A program made the position numbers and the translations under genes. A DNA stretch of 64,000 nt from Solanum dulcamara (Eukaryota > Streptophyta > Magnoliopsida > Solanales > Solanaceae), in contig NC_077243.1 of assembly GCF_947179165.1 (NCBI RefSeq), forward strand, positions 4,520,001 to 4,584,000. Reading direction: 5' to 3'. Below the pieces are notes generated by a model. It made no database searches, had not been told where the DNA came from, and saw only the letters and a list, made by a program, of their open reading frames with translations. Shown piece by piece: positions 23,352-37,200 of this stretch (positions within the stretch are counted from its first letter, which is position 1; every line of letters begins with the position of its first letter).

Positions 23352-24904
23352 GTTGCTTGTCAGCTTCAAGCCTAGCTCAACAAGAATGTTGTATGCTGGA
23401 TTAATCTGTTCTTTCTGCGGTTTCTGACTATGGATGCTTGATGGCAAACCCAGACTCCACGTATTTACTGGGTATGTTCTTGAACTGCTGGATTTTTTAA
23501 GTTTACTACTGAAATAGGATAGTGATTTTATCTCTGTATACAAAATCTATATGTAATCCAGTATTTTCTTGATGCGGTTTTGAATGTTAACAAAATTCTT
23601 GCTTATTAAAAACAGAGAAAAGATGGCTAATCTGCTTTGACATGCACCATGCCTTTGATGTGTCAACATTTTCTCATCCGACTCTGCTCGCCAAACACAC
23701 GAATTATGAGAATATTGATATTTAAAGACCTTGAGAATTGTTTACGATGATACTAACTCGATGAATAATTGCTCTTTGAAGTTTTATTGGTCATAGTCAT
23801 GACATCTTTTTTTCTTTCTATTACCATTTGTTGGCAGAGTTGGTGGGTTCACATTGTTGTTCATATCGCGCAACCAGATTGCATGGTTAAAGTGGTGAGA
23901 CTATTATTTCTATTAAGGTGTATAAAATCAGGTGAACTAAGAAATGATGAAGTTTCAGCATAAACGTTCCCTATTTGAAAAAGAATGTCTGCAACTTGTG
24001 GAACTCCAAGAAGGTTCATTCATTTGTTTGGTCTGATTTATTCTCATGTTATCTGATATAAGCTGTTTCCATTTAAAGGAGCAAATGTTTGTTCCACTGA
24101 AGCTTACATGTGAAGTTCTTTCCTTGGATCCTTCTATATTACAAGAAAGCGAAGGAACTTGCTACATTTTTCTTCAGTTGTATGGTCATTCTGCTTAAGT
24201 CATCCCCTATCACGGTGCTTTCTCTTCGGACTATTGAAGGAAAGCAAGGCAAGGAAACCTTGATATGCACATTGGAGTAACAGTAAGAAATATGCATACT
24301 GAATACGAAATTCAGCTTTTGTATCAGAAACAATTCTGGCTTGCTCACAGTTTCTTTTCTGTCTTTATGTAGGTTCTTGGAGGATGCCGAGGAGTGTTTC
24401 AAGTTTTTGTGTAGTTTTCAACCCCTCTGATGCACTTCTGAAGTTACCTTCCGGTATTGAACCTAGGATGGATGTCTCTTGTTAGCTGTAGATCTATGAC
24501 TCACTATCTAATGATTATACGTGTTGTACTGTTTTTATATTTTATGTATAGGCTTCACATTGTCACTGGAAAAAGAACAAAAATATTCTGATGAACATTT
24601 GCCCAAGTTGAGTCTTTGCAAATGGCTGATGATTCATAATTAACAAGGTAAAGTGATATCCTCTGGCTAGCCGTGTCTTTCATTATACACGTCCTCTATT
24701 GTACTTTCTAAGTGAAGTTCATCAAGATGCTAAGAACTCATAGCTAACAATTGTTACAATAATTTTGTTGGTGTGTGTAATATTCATGTCACTGATAAAA
24801 TTTCTTTAATTCTCAGCTATATCGTGAAGCCATCAAAATTTGACCTGCCGAGAATTGAAAAAAAAGAAAGAGGAGCATAAAAGATGTAAAAAGGAAAACA
24901 AAAA
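23352..24904. other. PPR 3' flank
   Basis: The composition just after the stop looks transcribed (3' UTR like), and several GT..AG-like pairs could splice a 3' UTR. I find no coding sequence or identifiable repeat in this stretch. Confidence 0.5.
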
Positions 24905-25860
24905 ACTGAAATCTTTCTATGGTAAATTTAAACTAGAAACCGGAACAAATATTAATAATTGATCAACATGTAAGGAAAGACGTGACACAGCAAACAAACT
25001 ATCCATTGTAACTTGGCCCTCTGTGTTTATATCATCCATGAGGCCTGCAGATAGTAAAATTTCCTTTGGCAGAAGTAATAATCTGGACTGAGCAAGCTGT
25101 TTCCCCAGATAACTTAAACCTTCGTTGCTTTTGGGGACGTGGAATCTTCAAGCTGTGAGTGACTTTTGTGCTGCTGTTATCTGTTTGCAACTTTCAGGAG
25201 GGCAACAATCTCCACATCATTGAGGGGCTAATTCTCAAAAGAAAAGAGTTTTAATTTACAAGTAGATGCTAAAAGCACTCTCTTGGAAACTCCAAATTCC
25301 AACTATTTAATTATCAGCAACCAAAATTTTTTCAAGTCGGAAAAATTCTTGTCTTAACTACTTTGGTTAGTATAAAGCACTTCAGGGTTTTGCAGTAAAT
25401 TTAACAAAGCAGTCAGCTATGGAAGTTCAATATTTACTTTGTCCTCTGGAGGATTCTTTATGTCTTCTACACAGCAAACACACACACCAGGAGACGCTTC
25501 ACCATGGACTGCATTAACATCGGCTTGGTAGACAACAACGAGTATACAGCTTTCTCGTCATTTGCAAGGACAACTGTTCTGCAACTGAAAGCAGGTCTGT
25601 AGTGTCCTCCACCCTGTGAATGAAACGTTTTTCTGCATACTGCAGCAAGAATCAGACATAGTAAGCGTACATTAAACCTACGAAGGGCAGTGTACACATA
25701 CCTTACCTCTACCTCAAGTAGAGAGACTTTTACCAGATACCCTATAAAAACGTGAATAATTTAGCAAATGTTCTTTATAACCACGCGCAAGCTAGTTGCA
25801 CATAGGGGAAGCACCAATAGTAATATATATGTCATTGTGTGGTTTTATTACCGTGTTAAC
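24905..25860 (-). pseudogene. Truncated duplicate of the AGD gene 3' end
   Basis: Blocks match the intact AGD gene in the same order and strand: 24917-24981 with 27756-27808 (3' flank), 24988-25258 with 27980-28350 (3' UTR and last exon), 25470-25680 with 29470-29673 (second-last exon start and its intron border), and 25770-25850 with 29725-29790 (intron). The copy of the last exon has small indels and lacks about 57 bp. The ankyrin-coding part is missing between 25258 and 25470. A LINE/SINE tail is inserted between the last two blocks. With frameshifts and no promoter or other exons, it is not expected to make protein. Confidence 0.85.
25688..25742 (-). mobile_element. LINE/SINE 3'-tail fragment
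   Basis: Read on the minus strand it matches the 'ctctctac..gaggtagaggtaaggt(a/c)tg(t/c)gtacac' part of the tail shared by the LINEs in this window. It is absent from the corresponding place in the intact AGD intron (29673-29725), so it entered the pseudogene after, or was lost since, the duplication. Confidence 0.65.
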
Positions 25861-26152
25861 CTATAGTTTGGTATAAGCTGAATTTCTACACAAAAACTTG
25901 TAGACAATTTGATGTTTTATATAGATATTATTCCATTTCCAACATTGAAGCAGCAAAACTTAAATAACTAGTAGACATTAATTTGAATATGATTTCTCAA
26001 TTGACTTTGATCCAATAAGATGACTCATATATGTTTTGCATTTAAATGAAGTCATCAACAACAACAATAGAAAATAGCATGGTGCCATCTTCAATACAAT
26101 TTCCAACTAGAGTAAAGTAAATAGCAAATGTAAGTGGAATTACAGAGAGTTT

Positions 26153-27244
26153 TCAAGGCTGTTGTTGAGCATCCATGTAACCAGCATCAACAAGAACCTT
26201 CTCCCTTTTAGCCAACTCGACGTCCTCGTCCACCATCATCTTCACAAGTTGTTTGAATCCAACTTTGGGCTTCCATCCCAAAACTTTCCTCGCCTTGCTT
26301 GAATCTCCCTTAAGATTATCAACTTCTGTAGGCCTAAAGTACCTCTTATCAATCACGACATGATCCGACCAATTCAATCCAACGAAACCAAATGCCACTT
26401 CCAAGAACTCCTCTACAGTGTGTGATTCCTCAGTTGCTACCACATAGTCATCCGGCTTCTCTTGCTGCAGCATCATCCACATTGCTTCTACATAGTCCCC
26501 AGCAAAACCCCAATCCCTGGATGCCTGCAGATTCCCCAAGAACAGCTTGCTCTGTAGCCCGATCTTGATCCGACCCACAGCCCGAGTGATCTTCCGAGTA
26601 ACGAAGTTCTCGCCCCGCCTGGGGGATTCATGATTGAACAGGATCCCATTACAGGCGAAGATTCCGTACGCTTCACGGTAATTGACAGTGTACCAATGTG
26701 CGGCACACTTGGAGACAGCGTAAGGGGATCTAGGGTGGAAGGGTGTAGATTCAGATTGCGGCGGTGGGGTGGATCCGAACATCTCAGATGATCCGGCTTG
26801 GTAGTAACGGATGTGTGATCTTCCGGTCGCAGAAATGTGAGAACGGACAGCCTCCAGAAGACGGAGAGCACCGGTGGCGACAACGTCGGCGGTGTAATCA
26901 GGGATCTCGAAGGAAACGGCAACATGAGACTGTGCGGCGAGGTTGTAAACCTCATCGGGTTGAATAGTATCAATCCAACGGCGGAGAGAAGAGGCGTCTG
27001 TAAGGTCGGCATAGTGGAGTTTCATGCGAGCCTTGTGGACATTGTGAGGATCGATGTAGATGTGATTAACGCGTTGAGTGTTGAAATTGGAGGATCTACG
27101 GATTAGTCCATGAACTTCATAACCCTTGTCGAGAAGGAATTCAGTCAGATATGACCCGTCTTGGCCGGTAATGCCGGTGATCAGAGCTACTTTCCGGCGA
27201 TCGCCATTGGAATTTCCGGTCGATTCAGATCTGTCGGATGCCAT
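26153..27244 (-). CDS. GMD: GDP-mannose 4,6-dehydratase
   Basis: A 363-residue, single-exon protein. GDP-mannose 4,6-dehydratase converts GDP-D-mannose to GDP-4-keto-6-deoxymannose, the first step to GDP-L-fucose used in cell-wall and glycoprotein fucosylation, in the cytosol. A Rossmann NADP-binding motif TGITGQDG lies at residues 23-30, followed by the GMD signature [13 protein letters not shown] (48-59). The active site is GSSEMFG (151-157) with Y175-x3-K179 (YAVSK). The substrate region [15 protein letters not shown] (204-218) is intact. Arabidopsis has two such genes, GMD1 and GMD2/MUR1, both intronless; which one this matches cannot be decided here. It lies between an AGD pseudo-copy and the intact AGD gene. 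Confidence 0.97.
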   Translation of the reverse strand: MASDRSESTGNSNGDRRKVALITGITGQDGSYLTEFLLDKGYEVHGLIRRSSNFNTQRVNHIYIDPHNVHKARMKLHYADLTDASSLRRWIDTIQPDEVYNLAAQSHVAVSFEIPDYTADVVATGALRLLEAVRSHISATGRSHIRYYQAGSSEMFGSTPPPQSESTPFHPRSPYAVSKCAAHWYTVNYREAYGIFACNGILFNHESPRRGENFVTRKITRAVGRIKIGLQSKLFLGNLQASRDWGFAGDYVEAMWMMLQQEKPDDYVVATEESHTVEEFLEVAFGFVGLNWSDHVVIDKRYFRPTEVDNLKGDSSKARKVLGWKPKVGFKQLVKMMVDEDVELAKREKVLVDAGYMDAQQQP

Positions 27245-28221
27245 TTTTCGGTGATGCCAAGTTATTTTTCTTGAATTTGTATGTTGTAGTTTTAGGGTAA
27301 AAGCTTATTCAGTACTTATCGACAAATATTGCGTCAAAATTAATTGAATCAAGTCTAAGAATGACGCAAATGAAAAACAAATTCACTGAATCACAAATAA
27401 GAATAAGAAATAGCAAATTTTGCATCAAATGAAAGTATCAAATTAACTGCTCAAAAAAAATACACAGATAATGAGACGATGTACATATATATAACGGTTA
27501 ATCGGTTCGATCAATTTTGAAAATTACAGATACTTTATATTACACACTACATTGTTAAAGAACTATTAAGATATCAATTATTAATCGTTAAATTCTCCTT
27601 CATTGGAAATCACTTATGAATAATGTACAAACCAATATATTAATCTTACAAATGTAATAGGATGTTTCAGAAATTATCAAAGTAATTTGCACCTGAAAAA
27701 CAAATTTCATTAAATTGGAATCTACCAGCTCGATATCATGAAAATAAGAAATCACTATGGAAAATCTAAACATGAAACCGGAACAAGTATTAATAATTGA
27801 TCAACATGAGTTTGCTTTATATATATATATAGCTGGGAAAAAAAAAACCTCACTTTGCACATCTTCAGTTTCTGGTATCTCAAGATAATTTACAGTAACA
27901 AACTATGTACAACTTAATCTACTGTCTAATTCTGTAAGCTGTGCAAGGAATTATATATGAAGTGTATTATGCATCTTGAAGCAGCAAACAAAACATCCTT
28001 TGTAACTTGGCACTCTGTATTATTATCATCTTGGCTCCAATTTGCCAACCCAAAGAGATTTTTCTCTTTCATTCCATGAGGGCGGCACATATTAAAATCT
28101 CTGGCAGAATGAAGACCTGCAAGCTGTTTTCCGAGATAGCTTAAACCTTCGTTGCTTTGAGGATAAAGCATCACTCTGTGTGACGTGGAAACTCTACCTC
28201 CGAGTGACCTTTGTGCTGCTG
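27245..28221. other. GMD promoter side and AGD 3' UTR
   Basis: The spacer holds the upstream region of GMD (minus strand) and, from about 27750 to 28221, the 3' UTR and flank of the AGD gene, recognisable because it is duplicated at 24917-25190. A TA repeat occurs near 27818-27832. Confidence 0.6.
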
Positions 28222-31200
28222 CTATCTATTTGCAACTTTCAGGAGGGCAAGAATCTCCACATCATTAAGGGCTAATTCTGAGACAAGGTGAGCTGGGGTC
28301 TTGCCTTCAAGATCAGCAATGTGTGGGTTGGCCCCCCTGTTCAAAAGAAATCCTATTCGTCAAACAAGATTGATTTAAAACATACAAATGATGCAGCTGT
28401 GTAGTTGGTTAAACAGGACAAGATAATCTTTGATCGTCTGATGGTTCAAACATAATCAGAGCTAAGTTCATTATTGATCCAAAAACATATAAATCCCCCT
28501 CAAATTTGAGTCAGGTATCACTGACCAAAAAGTTGGAAGTGCAAGTCTAATGTAGTTCCAAAAAGACTTGCAGGAAAGACAAAAGGCAAGAAATGAGAAA
28601 AGGGAGAAGGAAGCTGGTCTAACTACCACTTTATTCAATGAAGTATTTCATTGAATGAAAAAACACACAATTTTGGATTGAGATACTTCACTTGATGTAT
28701 CAAGTGAAAGTTACGGTTCTCAGTTGTAACTAATTCTCACAGAGGCAGCTTCATGAACTAAACTTAACTTGGGATTGGAAGTCCTACCACCCATGAGATA
28801 GGTGAAGTTGCCCAATAAAGCACACCCTTGGCATATGCGAGATATAAATATTTTGAATGTCAGGACAATAGCTGTGGACTCCCACGACTTCAACAAATAA
28901 AAATTTATAGAATGTTCTCGCACATGCCATTAACCTCAAGCTCCTTCGAAACTTTTTGTGAATATCCAAACATTGATTTGTTTTGTAAACTTTAAACTGA
29001 AGATATTGAGACAAGCATAAACTTCTAGGTTGTGAGAGGAAGAACTTTGGTAAGTGAGACAAGCGCAAGTGTATGTGATTGCCTTGGAATGATGGTTAAA
29101 CCACAAAGTACCCTTTTTATCTTCACTTATAAGGATAAACAGTGAGCTTAAAAACAAAGAATTACCTCGCAAGTAACAGTTTGGAAGTTGCAGTTCTTCC
29201 TCTCACAACACTATGATGCAGTGGAGTCTGACCTCGTGAATCACAAGCATTTATGTTGGCCCCATGCTGCAAAAGCAGCTCCACCATGCCAATATCAGCA
29301 GTTTGGCAAGCTAGGTGAAGTAAGGAACAGCCATCAAGAAATTCATCAATGCAATGCTCTTCACTTTCACTTTGTGGGTTAAATGAGCTTGAACTAGCAC
29401 TGCCTAAAAAGAAGAAATTACAATCAGGTTTGTTCGAATCTGAACAAGTCTCTAGATTTTGAGGCGTACCAGGTGATGCTTCTTCCCCATGGACTGCATT
29501 AACATCAGCTTGGTAGACAACAATGAGACGATATACAGCTTTCTTGTCATTTGCACGGACACCTTCCCACAACTGTTCTGCAACCGAAAGAAGGTGTGTA
29601 GTGTCCTTGACCTTGTGAATGAAACGTTTTTCTGCGTACTGCAACCAGAAACAGACATAGCAAGCATACATTCATTCACATTTAACCAGAAAAGCTATAG
29701 AGATTTGAATTATTTAGAAAGAGTTCTTTCAGTTACCACGTGCAGACTAGTTGCACATAGGGGAGCGCCATTGGAAATATATATTCATTTGCGTACAAAA
29801 ATGCCACAGAAGGCATCTATAGACTGTGCTGAGAGCTTGAGACGGGCAACACATCTAAACTGTACGAGATTACTCACATATGCATAATGTATGTGTAATG
29901 CAGACATGGATGCCAGTGTCGGGTATGAAACAGAGCCGCACAACAGAAAAAATGAACATTTTGAAACATAGAGGGATATAACCTCATTCGAACAAATCTT
30001 TCAACTTTATATATTATTTGTACACGGTCTATATACAGTAACAGCCGTCCTACATTGGTAGGAGTCAGGTCTGCGTACACTCTACCCTCCCCAGACCCCA
30101 CGATGTGGGATTTCACTGGGTTGTTGTTGTTGTTGGTCTATATACAGTAAAAGGTGTTAATAGTTGTACACAACATACTTCATCAATTTCATAGTCATAT
30201 CAGAGAGAAAATGTTTGATATCCATCTTACATAGCAGAATGTGCAATGTCCTAGACCACCTATCTGGTGTGGCTTCCATGGAGCGGAAGGCCTTCATGAG
30301 CTATTCGATGAGCTTTGAACTATGAGATAATACCATAAAAAGGCAACTAGATTAACTATAGGATCACTCTTAGGGCTAATGTGCAATGTCCATAAACCTA
30401 GACATATTAAGGGGCTAACCAATTGAAAGAACTGGAGTAATGAGCTGATGATGTCATCTTTAATTGAGAATGAAAATTACAAGACAAGCACCCCCTTGAA
30501 GAGATTGAATAGATGGCAAAGGAAGCAGCTTAACTATTTCGAGAAGTACCTTTGCATGAATGAATTTCTCCTTTACTGAAATATGATCAGCATAACTGGG
30601 TTTTCCAAAGAACTCTTTGTGTTTTTCAGACTCAAAAAACCTACAGCAAAAATATTGGACTTCTCAACTATGAACAATGACAAAACCAGTTAAGCACACT
30701 CAAATTTCAAATCTTACCGCATTGGTATTTCATCAGCCTGAAACGTTTTTCTTGCATGCAACAGCTCCTCCCAAACAGAATTCACGAACACATTACCCAG
30801 TGCCTCGAAAAGCGTTATGACTGAAGGCCCCCACACTTTAACATCAAGTTTCAAAGATCTTACCTACAATTCAAAGTTGAAAACTCTAAGATGACTTCAG
30901 AAAAGGAAACTTCATCTTTTGCATGATCATCTGTCAAAGCTCTATAAACTATTATCTTATAAACAAGTGAAGTTCTTAACAAAGGACAAACTATTCTCAA
31001 TCTAAACAAGAAAAGGGAAAATGGACAGAATACTGCATTGTCATTCAGCAACATGATTCTCTTGTCTCGTTTTATGGCCTTTTTCTTTGGATATGCTGCA
31101 GAAAGTTAACATAAAATGCAGTTAAGGTCTTCCCTTCTCACTTTCACTTTACTCTGGTTCACTGAAATTCATATTTTGTACTCAAGTTATGCCATTCGGA

Positions 31201-34200
31201 TCATAACTTGATTTGCGGCCTGCGTTAAATACAACTAAAACAAAAAACTGGAGGAAGAAAAGATCCAGACATTGTTCTTTTGACAAGTGTAACTTCGGAG
31301 AAAATAAATGAATAAAATATTAAAAAAAACTCAAACTAAATGAAGAAACGATTTCACAATGACGACAAGGTTGAGAATAATCAAGTACAACCCTCAGAAG
31401 TTTAAACACAATAAGATCAGACTGCATTTTGTATTTTAATTGTCATCGAAAGATCACTCCTCGCCTATTTTTTTCATGTATCTAGGTACTTAAAAAATTT
31501 CAGCAGAAAAAGAAGAGTTCCATTCTACCATCAAGTGATTGGGCGGTCAAAGCTGAGGTATCTAGTCCCCTTTTTTTCTTTTGGAATGGGTCTCCTTTAA
31601 TTTTTCCACAGAAAGACTATACATAGACTTGTAAAATCTCTAACAGACAATTACACAAGATACACACAGTTAACTTGAAAGCAGGCCGTTCTATTCCCAC
31701 ATGTAATGAGAGAGGTTTAAGGAGGTTAAGTTTCTGATTATGCATACAGAATGAAACTTAGGTGCAAAATGTAACTAGACTTGCCTTGGATATATGTACA
31801 CCAAAGTTCCGGTGAACACCAGAACATTCAATGCATATAAGAATTCCAAGATTTAAAGAAGCCCATTCTGGTCCAGGGGCACCACAATCAGCACATTTAT
31901 CATTCCCAGGTATCCGTTTTAGTGCTTCAACTGGTTTCTCTCTTTTCGTGCTGAGGATGTGCACTGAACTTTTGGATGGACGTATAAAAGATCTACCAGT
32001 AAGATCTCTCCCAGATGTGTACTCTTCCATTGCTCTTTGATCATGATCAATTGTACTTCCTATAGAACTACTTTCGCCAATGGGACTACCAGAGAAATGC
32101 TGAACACCAAAAATCATATTATCATTTATCAGATATAACTATAAAAAGAAGGAAAGGAAGACTTACATACTTATTTTCTAATTTACCCTATCAGGTGTCT
32201 GGGAACTTAGCAACGAAGTAATAACTCCTGTTATTTTTTCTATCCAGTCCATTTGCTCCGCTGCACTCTCTGCCTGAATAGCCAAAGGATATATCTTTAC
32301 TAGAAGGTTATTGTTAATTAGACATCTATGTTGAAAGCCAGTTCTCTCACTACAGCCCTTGCTACTGAAAAGAAGTATCAGGATGATCCTCAGGCTTTTA
32401 CCTGCAAAGTATAATTCTTTGTTGGTGAAATTATTCTGAAGCAAAATCTCAGATCAGACTGATCTGCATCTGCTTTTATTGTTGATGTCAGTAGGTTCAC
32501 TGTGTGTCGTGCAACAGCTTTTTCCTCGTGTACACCTCCATGATAATGAGAAGAAAGCCAACGACTCAGCAGTCCTGATCCTGGTTCTGGGGAAGAACAT
32601 CTGTTTGAAAGGAGGGGGCTGGCAGAACCCTGAAACTGCATCCTCCACATTTAAGCAATAATAGCTGAAAGAACTTGTGACAAACATTTAATTCGACGAC
32701 TTACAGATGGTCTGCTCAATTGTTTTCGATAGTAGTACAGCATTCCTCGGCTATCTAGAACAAAGAATCTTCTCTTCCAGTCACCTCTTATATTAGAAGA
32801 ACGCTTTGACAGGTATCCTTGTTTTATAGTTTGTACCTAAACTATTGAAATCTTAGCTAAAGAAATGAAAGGTAGTATTTTCTTAAATAGGAATACTGAA
32901 TATCGTAAGCAGTAAGAGAATGTTATTTGCTAATAGTTGTAGCAAAATGCAGGATTGTACTACATACCTTTCCTTCAGAAGCAGATTGCATGACTGCTTC
33001 TATAAGCTTGTGAGAACTCCTGGAAAAAGGTTGTGTGACGTCACCATTTGTAGACCCATTGAACGAACATCTCCTTTCTTGATCTATTTTCCGTTTGTAC
33101 TCTTGCATCCTCTCATTGAGAGCTGCCTGCTCATACATGGAACTTTCTCGAGCTTTTTGCGAATAAGCCAAGACCTGTAACAGAACCACATACCTCAAAA
33201 CATATAAGAATTATTAAAAGATGCCATAAGCATATAATGAAAATTAGTAGTATATCATTGAAGTAAGATTCCACGTATGCTACTTAAGTAGAGTGTAATA
33301 GTAGATGCACGAATAAATCAATTAAAACTGAAAATGAAGATACAAGATTTAGTTTTACGAAATGAACCCAACAACTCAATTTCATGAAGGTAGAGTATTA
33401 TCTACCATTCCCTCAAGCAAATTGGAAGGTATCATGGGAAAAGGGTGTTCACAAAAAATTGTTTCATAACTAATCTAACCTGGCTGATATAAGGCTCCAT
33501 TTGATGCAAAAGTTCATACCCCTGTGCATCACGTAATACTTCGAATTCAGCATGATGCATTCATTAATATCAACAAGCATAAGATTTCACCATTTTAAAA
33601 CTTGTTTTCCACTGAAAATGAAAAAAGGAAAAGGACCTGTTTGAAAAACCGAAGATGACTGTCCATCATACTGCCAACAGCTTCCAAAAATTCATACTTC
33701 TTTTTGGCCTCAACCGCAGAAAGAGCACTGACCTGAACTTATGAAATATTTCAAAAATTATATTATATTGCTATTTATTGCATCACTATTTGATACCGAC
33801 TGGCATAGAATTGTGCACACCAGATTAAAGCGGGCTTGCTCAAAGCTCAACCTTGCATTGTAAAGTTCCTGGAATGACTACCAAATTAGATGTTGCCTGA
33901 CAATGGTTACCATAGAAACTACCTGATCAATAAACAACATAAAAGTATAGTGTTTATGGATTTTAAGAGGAACCGATGTTTGTTACCTCCTCAATGGCTG
34001 CAGCTACATCCATCCTAGTACTTTTCCTCAATGACAAAAACTTCTCTCGAACCTGGATGATAAAAGCAATCATTTTAAAGTACATCAAAACAAAGAACCA
34101 AGTACCATCATGATAGTGTTCGAACTGTTTCAACTTCTTTTCAGAAAGCTACAACTCAACAAATGTGAAGATGTTTCTAAAGGTTTAAAGGACATAGAAG

Positions 34201-37200
34201 CAAGATGTGGAAACTCCATCGTCTGTTAGATCTGTTACCAAGGGTATAAAGATCTTGTACCCAGTTGGCCTTAGTTTCGAGAAGTAGATACCCAAAAACT
34301 CTTTTTCTTCGAATTGTAACTCTAAAAGGATTGTATGAAATGGGTCCAAAAGGAGCAAACATGTTTTGATGATTCATATAATCGTCCCAACTTAGTTTGG
34401 GATGTAGGAGTTATCATTGTTGAACCATTTTAAAAGGATTAGCATACCAAAATCTGTTGCTTAAAATAATCTGAAAAAATAAGGATATATGTCAAAGACG
34501 ACAGGAAATCTTTTCCAACAAAGAGCAATAGCTAATTCAAAATGACACATTAACACGCACATTGTTTGAACTTCAACAATCAAGGTTGTCACTAAAGTTA
34601 CAGGATTTAGGAATACTAACCAATCAGAAAATAGAAAAAAACAGCCACTGGCAAACAGGATGATATCGATTATTAGCATATTAAGTACATAAATATCTTG
34701 CTTTCAAGTTTCTAATACTAGTAAATTAGTAATCCCGCTTTTTCACTTGACATATTATTAATCACTGCCTCCCCTATCCTTTTGAAATGGTATTTATAAG
34801 TTCTAAGTTGAGTCTAGTATTTCAAAAGAGAAAGTACAATTAGAAAAACAGAGAACAATTAGGTACAATTTCAACAGAAAGTCACTCCATTTCAAGTTTG
34901 TATTGTTTAATTTGAATGGGTAATTATCCAAGAATCTGCAGCTCAACACATGACAGATAAAAAATTTGACTAAAAAGACATTGTATCCACCTGATCATAA
35001 GCAACATTAGCTTTGTCAAAACGCTTCCGAGCTTCCTGAAAGTAATGAAAATTCACATAACATCAAAATGCACGTGTTAGATCTTTGAGATTACACTACA
35101 AGTGGTTAAACTACAAAAGGAGCAAGAAGAGAGATCTGTACATATATTTGGATAACTCGGATGTAAGGCTGATTGGACAATTGGGTGGGATTGAGTTTTG
35201 TGAGCTCATATATGGGTCAAGTATGGAACCAGTCAAAAACTAAACCACCCAAATCATAGGCAAGTCCTACCCAAATGCTAACCAGTTACTATCAGCATCT
35301 TCTACACCTCCCCCCTTTTATTTCAATAATTGTTAGTATAAATGAGATGCTACAAAGGTTATGCAATATCTCTAGTGGAGCAGAAACTATCTATATGATG
35401 AAACCAGCAGATAGCTGATATTCTTAAAAACTATTAAAGAAACCCCGAAAAGCTAAGAACATTGTAGAGTTCCAGCTAATTGTCTTGAAAGAATAATGGG
35501 CAGTAAACTTAGAAAATAATCCCAAAACAAAGACACTGCCTTTTTCTAATCTTAACTCCTAAGAAAAATTTAACTATTTCTTTTTCTATCTGATCCAATT
35601 TAATTATTTCTTTTTTCTAGGTATCAATTTAAAAAATTCTCAAAACAAAATCCAATGAGCATCAACTGTAGTCTTTTGAAAACAAAGATTAAACATTTAG
35701 GAACCAAATTATAAATACTAACATTAGTTTTGTTGTTTAAAACACACACACTCTTAATTCATTTCTCAGTCTACGGAAGAGAATTTTCGCACCTAGAAAA
35801 GAATGAAGCTCAAGTAGCTGTCAAATAGAAAGCAAAAGGGCTTTCTACTTTGATCAGGTAAGCTTTTCTGCTTTTACCATGCTTGCTCTTACTATCAATA
35901 CACAAAGTGTAAGAGTAGTGCCCAAAAAGCTAATAGAGAATTTGGCTGCATCTTTTCCTTTTCAAATTTAGTTGAAGGCTTGAAACTAACAGAAGCTTTA
36001 GTCGGTGCTAAGACTAAGTTGCCTACTGAGTTTCCTAGCATGCATACATTATTGCTCCTTCCTTCAACAACTACTACAAAATCGAGCCATCCCCTTCAGT
36101 TGCTTTTGCAGAAACATTTCCTACCCACACTGAGGAATCCTTGTCTAAACTTATTCTGTTAACTCGGTTCCTTCTTCTCTCTATTATCTTGAATACCAGC
36201 TACTCCATCACTTAAATCTATTAATTCAAAGATTTGAACCCAGCTAACAAATACAAGCTGGAAGAGCTTGCCAATGGTTTGATTTGCATTTAGTTGAAGC
36301 ATGAAGCCTGGTGGAAGCTTTAGCCAGTGTTCAGAGTATCATTAGAAGCTCAGACTATCATAAAAACTCCAATTATGTCACTCACCCAACCAACCAACCA
36401 TTGGGCAGTTACAGCAACAGATGTCAAAAACCACCACCCATATATGCCTATATTTAAATCTTACTTTGAAGATAATCCTACTCTATTGTTTTTCATTCTC
36501 TCATAAATTGAACATATAATAATGTGCACATGCATACACTTTATTATTCTTTAGGATGCTTCCTTCTATATGCATCCAGGAAGATGAAAATATATACTGA
36601 CAAAATAAGGAAAAGTACTTACACAAGTGGGCAATGAAAACATCCTAGTAAATGTGCTTCATAAGTAAGAATTATCTGAAGTACCCAAAAGACTAGATTT
36701 TCTTATTTGTACTAACTTTCTCTACATAATGGACTACAAGTGAAAGTAGTGAGTGTACCTTTACATCTTGAAGATCAATGGTTGCCAAATGCAGTAATCG
36801 ATCATTTAATACACGCTCTACCTAAGCAAGACACAGAAAAGATGCCAGTCAAATGAAATCAACAAGGCAAAGATATTTCAAGGCGCACACAAGATAAATG
36901 CAGATGTTGGAATGGAAAAGAAAAAAGTAAATTATTCTTCAAGTCTAGAAGAGAAATAAAGTGTCAAGATATGATTATTAAATAAATAAAAGTATCTCCT
37001 CTTTAACAGCTTAAGTTTTAGTCACATAATTCAACATGGTAACAGATCAGGCTCGCATGTGAGAGAAGCATGTAAAAAATAATTATTTAATTAAAAGTGT
37101 CCTCCCTGTAATAGTTTAAACTTTAACATGAGGTGGTCACTTTATCTACACTATGATTCTACAATTTTACCAAACAATTCGTGGGCAGTACTAGGTTATG

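Noticed and set aside
26488..27106. Long open frames on other strands and frames across GMD
   Set aside because: They overlap the strongly conserved GMD frame and have no family similarity; they are shadows of its GC-rich codons.
32450..32690. Alternative open frames on both strands in the PH-domain exon
   Set aside because: The spliced AGD frame matches the PH domain; the others have no motif and do not join to neighbours.
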